Source: Candidatus Fermentibacteraceae bacterium
Lineage (GTDB): Bacteria > Fermentibacterota > Fermentibacteria > Fermentibacterales > JCC-6
Direction: 5' to 3'
Assembly: GCA_016744855.1 (NCBI GenBank)
Contig: JADGDO010000001.1
Span: 124,001 to 188,000 of the forward strand
DNA: 64,000 nt
Shown: positions 60,994 through 64,000 of the stretch, one piece after another
How positions within the stretch are numbered: position 1 is the stretch's first letter
Layout of the letters: every line of letters begins with the position of its first letter
The notes under the pieces: model-generated
What the model saw: only the letters and a program-made list of their open reading frames with translations
Told to the model about the DNA's origin: nothing
Database searches by the model: none
Position numbers and translations under genes: made by a program

Positions 60994-61410
60994 GTGAAAA
61001 TTGTATACAACTCAATCGGGGTCATTCACTCACCATATCTTGATATGGCCCCTTTTCAGGCTATTGAAGATGATCCCAAAGGTCCCTTCATTGTTGAACT
61101 AGACGAACAGTATGCGTCAGGATTGAAAAATCTCGATAAATACAAGTATGTAATAGTGTTGTTTCATATCGATCGGGCGAAAGGCTATAACGGTTCAAAC
61201 ATTGCCCACCCACCAAGCATGAATGGTGGAACTACAGGTCTCTTTGCTTCAAGGTCTCCCAACCGCCCCAACGAAATTGGAATTGATGTTGCAAGGCTGC
61301 TGAGAATAGAGGGAAACAAAGTTTTTACTTCGGGTCTTAGTGCGTTGGACGGAACACCGCTTCTGGACATCAAGCCCTACATCAGTCTTGACAGGAAAGA
61401 ATTGGACTGA
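60994..61410 (+). CDS. trmO: tRNA t6A37 N6-methyltransferase TrmO (TsaA family)
   Basis: 138 residues from GTG 60994 (AGGA upstream). 'YNSIGVIHSPY' starts the beta-barrel fold, and 'GLFASRSPNRPNEIGIDVAR' and 'GLSALDGTPLLDIKPYI' are the TrmO signatures. It uses SAM to methylate t6A at position 37. Length matches the short bacterial form. The last 29 bases overlap the convergent gene at 61382. Confidence 0.88.
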   Translation: MKIVYNSIGVIHSPYLDMAPFQAIEDDPKGPFIVELDEQYASGLKNLDKYKYVIVLFHIDRAKGYNGSNIAHPPSMNGGTTGLFASRSPNRPNEIGIDVARLLRIEGNKVFTSGLSALDGTPLLDIKPYISLDRKELD

Positions 61411-62815
61411 GCTCATCTCTCAGAAGAGGATTGAGAGAAACGGCTTTTTCTGCAGCAAACAAAGCATCTTGGCGATACCCATAATTCCATAGCAGTGCAG
61501 CCATGTTTTTCCAGGCAGTGGGTGACTCAGGTGCTGATTCAAGCGCTAAACCAAATTCTCTAGCAGCTTCATTGAAACCGCCACCGGAAGAGGCGATACA
61601 TGCTCCTCTTATCGAATGAATGTCTGCTCCTGTGTAACCCTCAATCTCTGCTTTTTTAAGACTCTCAAGAGCTGCTTCAGGTTCACCCGATTCAAGCTGA
61701 TTCTGAGCAATTTGAACTTGTGTAAGACCCGAACGTACCCTTCCGGGGTAACTGATTAGAACAGATGTCAGAAGGATTGTCACAGCTACTGGTAGTGCTA
61801 TTTTCCAGCTAAATCTCGTTGAGGCAGATAGGGCTAGAATGGGAATATAGATCGATCTGTGTCTTATTGACGGAAAGAAGAGGAAAGCTGCAACGAGCCC
61901 GGTAACTAAGAGGGCTGTTTCTCTATTCTTGCCAGCCGCCGCAAGTCCAAGAGCAAGAAGAAGAAATGTGAGTGGAAGCAAATACTTAAGAACTGTTGAA
62001 GCGAGCAGTTTTGGAGCTTCTATGTTGCGCCCCGGTCCAGGAACGGAAACAAAGGCAGCTATTTTTAGTGCACCTCTCCCAAGCCAGCCGGGAAAGTCAT
62101 TTCTGATTGCTGTGAAAGCATTGTCCGTAAATGAGTCATCTCCCATAAGCTCTTCAAATTCAATACCTGGTGGAGTTTGAAGGAGTTCCCATGAGGAACC
62201 AAGCCAGAGGTTCATTGGGCCGTTTTCAGCTAGTGCAAAGGAACCGTTTGAAAAGAAGTTTATCAATAGCACAGGCAGAATAGCAATCAATAAGCCGTAT
62301 GAAGAAGTGAGATATTTCTTCCAGGGACGAATGAAAAAAGCAGATATTGGTAAAAAAAGAAGAATTTCTCCCCTGAAAAGAACCGCACAACCAATAAGCC
62401 ATCCGGCAAGGAGAGATCTGTTCCTGCCTGCCGTAAGCGCTAGAGCAAGGAAGGCCGCGGCGGGTGCAGCCGGTAGGATTTGCAACCCTGAGAAGAGAAG
62501 AGTTGGTTCTATAGCAAGAATTCCAGCAAAAACAGTGTTTCCGATGCTTTTCTTTCGAAAGAAAAAAAGAGCTATAGCAGGTATCAGTGAAATTGCACTG
62601 AAAACGGCTCTCAGTACATCGGGGTTCGATGAAACAGCAGCAAGAAGATAGGTGCCTGGCGGTCTCTCAAATGGAGGAGAATCTCCCATTGTGTACGTGA
62701 TTTCATCTACATGAAGGTTTGAACCGAAAAACCAGTCGAGTTGATTGAGTACGGTGATTCTCGCTGTAATACCTGCAAGTAGGAACAGGCAGAAAATAAT
62801 GCTCTGTTTTTTCAT
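61382..62815 (-). CDS. Polytopic membrane protein with C-terminal TPR repeats (glycosyltransferase-like)
   Basis: 477 residues. The first 360 contain about ten hydrophobic helices, with 'DWFFGSNLHVDEITYTMGDS' in the first external loop and 'RPPGTYLL' after it. This layout (an acidic motif after helix 1 and PPGTYLL) resembles GT-C mannosyltransferase-like proteins. The last 110 residues are TPRs ('SPTAWKNMAALLWNYGYRQD', 'ALFAAEKAVSLNP'). The glycosyl donor and acceptor are unknown. It is one ATGA overlap from the transglutaminase-like gene. Confidence 0.62.
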   Translation of the reverse strand: MKKQSIIFCLFLLAGITARITVLNQLDWFFGSNLHVDEITYTMGDSPPFERPPGTYLLAAVSSNPDVLRAVFSAISLIPAIALFFFRKKSIGNTVFAGILAIEPTLLFSGLQILPAAPAAAFLALALTAGRNRSLLAGWLIGCAVLFRGEILLFLPISAFFIRPWKKYLTSSYGLLIAILPVLLINFFSNGSFALAENGPMNLWLGSSWELLQTPPGIEFEELMGDDSFTDNAFTAIRNDFPGWLGRGALKIAAFVSVPGPGRNIEAPKLLASTVLKYLLPLTFLLLALGLAAAGKNRETALLVTGLVAAFLFFPSIRHRSIYIPILALSASTRFSWKIALPVAVTILLTSVLISYPGRVRSGLTQVQIAQNQLESGEPEAALESLKKAEIEGYTGADIHSIRGACIASSGGGFNEAAREFGLALESAPESPTAWKNMAALLWNYGYRQDALFAAEKAVSLNPLLRDELSPILSCQD

Positions 62816-64000
62816 CTGCTTATTGTTCCGTTTTCATGGAGAACATTCAAGTATTCTCTTGTGATAACACCCTCTCGGCTCCAGTTGAGAGATGGAGCTC
62901 TTTCCAACCAATTCTCACCGGCTTCCGATGAAAGTACTCCACTTATTATTATCCACGCGGGTTCAGTAAGGTCGAAAAAATCAGATAGCTGTACATTATC
63001 AGGATAGAAGTAAACAGAAGAGGAACGAAACCAGTCTGCTGCGGTAAGAAGAAGATCTTCATTATTCATCCCTGCAAATTTCCTTCTCAACTCCCTGTCA
63101 AAACCACCCTCCGTCTGAATAGAAAGGCTGAATGTGCCACTGGATGGTGATATATCCCATGTCTCTGTGCCATGCTCGGGTTCTTGAAGAGGTGGTAATT
63201 CTGCCAACATGCCTCCCGGCAGAAGTAACCAGAGGGTATCGGGAGCATCCACCCATCCAGCTGGTGAAAGGTATTCTGAAGGCTCCTCAAGTTCCCCTTC
63301 AACTAAAATGAATGATCTATAGAATCCCAGTGGTGACGGTACAAGCGGAAGGATATCGGTTGCGGGAATAACAGGGGCCTCTATGCTCATTACTCTGCAC
63401 ATTGCTGAAAGCAGAGTTGCAGCTTCAATAGGAGTAGCTCTTCTTGAATCGAGTATTTCCTGAAGAGAGCGAACAGTAAATCCGGCGTCGCCTCCTGGAA
63501 AGGGAAGTAACTGAAGTGATTCTGTTATAAGAACACGTCCTCTGGAAACCCTCATTCTCGGAAGGGCACCCGCAGCTCCTGCCTCGATAGCAGCTTCCCG
63601 GAGATCGGGAGGTGTTTCCATTGAAGAAATTCTGGAAGATTCAAGCAGGATGTCCTGTACTTCTGCCCAGTCGGTCGCAGTTGAGAGCCATAGTTCTTTA
63701 GACTCCTGATCAATGGAAGAATAAATTCTTCTATTCCTTCTTTCAGTTTCGGTAAACCCTAAAGAACCTACAGAAAGGTTGTCTACATCCGGGCAGCTGA
63801 CTGTGATTGTGTCCGGTTCATCCCCTGCTATGTATGCGTAAAACAAACCGCTCTCTGCCAGCTTGCCTCTCTCTATCACTTTGAATGTCCATTCCATTGT
63901 CATTCCGGGGCGGAGCCCAGGGAAAGCGACTACTACTGCAAGTGGCCATCCAGTGCTTCCTGTAAGGGTATCGACAGCCCATTCTGGAACCTCTCTCGAC
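62812..64000 (-). CDS. DUF3857/transglutaminase-like protein, partial at the 5' end
   Basis: The frame is open to the window edge, so the start lies beyond 64000. The region 'LAVVVAFPGLRPGMTMEWTF' fits the DUF3857 pattern found before transglutaminase-like domains, and 'TPIEAATLLSAMCRVMSIEA' fits the start of the transglutaminase fold. The catalytic Cys of active members sits before this helix and is not seen in 'DSRRATPIEAATLL', so the protein is probably non-catalytic. It overlaps the downstream membrane protein gene by 4 bases, and the two could form one envelope system. Confidence 0.6.
   Translation of the reverse strand, partial: SREVPEWAVDTLTGSTGWPLAVVVAFPGLRPGMTMEWTFKVIERGKLAESGLFYAYIAGDEPDTITVSCPDVDNLSVGSLGFTETERRNRRIYSSIDQESKELWLSTATDWAEVQDILLESSRISSMETPPDLREAAIEAGAAGALPRMRVSRGRVLITESLQLLPFPGGDAGFTVRSLQEILDSRRATPIEAATLLSAMCRVMSIEAPVIPATDILPLVPSPLGFYRSFILVEGELEEPSEYLSPAGWVDAPDTLWLLLPGGMLAELPPLQEPEHGTETWDISPSSGTFSLSIQTEGGFDRELRRKFAGMNNEDLLLTAADWFRSSSVYFYPDNVQLSDFFDLTEPAWIIISGVLSSEAGENWLERAPSLNWSREGVITREYLNVLHENGTISR

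Overview
The window is a gene-dense stretch of a bacterial chromosome with moderate GC, standard genetic code (UGA is used as a normal stop in many genes) and few gaps. No insertion sequence, phage or CRISPR array is visible. The cell envelope is that of a diderm: there is a TonB-dependent receptor, several lipoproteins with a lipobox, a BtuG-like surface lipoprotein and likely outer-membrane barrels. Two secreted proteins end in a Por/type IX-style C-terminal sorting domain, and the Bat aerotolerance operon is present. This combination suggests a member of the FCB group, probably an uncultured candidate phylum. That placement is inference; no 16S rRNA gene is present.

Region by region. 1-3900: accessory secreted proteins, namely a beta-propeller gene interrupted by an in-frame UGA, a carbohydrate-binding-like protein sharing its unusual C-terminal motif, and a large type IX-type secreted protein. 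4079-14826 (+): a tightly overlapping run with murJ, uvrC, a putative barrel, tRNA-Leu, mutL, miaA, a ParB-like/TPR protein, an Ig-like lipoprotein and a ferredoxin-nitroreductase. 14780-18145: small envelope genes (polysaccharide deacetylase, two lipoproteins, a periplasmic MsrB-MsrA fusion). 18261-33275 (+): a long housekeeping run with pgi, purN, two peptidoglycan enzymes, era, scpA, scpB, an rluB-type synthase, cmk, plsC, rpsA, mtaB, a coaE-like gene and a TPR membrane protein. 33276-33505 is a non-coding region with a perfect inverted repeat and DnaA-box-like repeats.

33858-49834 (-): about 16 kb of almost gapless minus-strand genes. In transcription order they are an M14 carboxypeptidase, rpmA, hutI, a TPR/MshEN protein, a DUF512 radical SAM protein, a degenerate histidine kinase, a phosphohexomutase, then the aerotolerance set moxR, DUF58, a DUF4381-like gene, batA, batB, batC, batD and an Mpv17-like membrane protein. 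49958-50034 is tRNA-Pro. 50168-58243 (-): a PHP-glycosyltransferase fusion, a cobalamin riboswitch driving a BtuB-like receptor and a BtuG-like propeller lipoprotein, a DUF302 protein with an ArsR-rhodanese regulator, and an FAD oxidoreductase that is paired with a flippase-like membrane protein. 59262-61410 (+): an ABC exporter pair and trmO. 61382-64000 (-): a membrane protein with C-terminal TPRs and a partial transglutaminase-like protein.

The most noteworthy points are the B12 capture cassette, the in-frame UGA with a bSECIS-like hairpin, the shared C-terminal W-x-x-I-K-x-T-F motif, and several housekeeping-type proteins with lost catalytic or specificity residues (CoaE-like Walker A, Era G4, histidine kinase H and N boxes).
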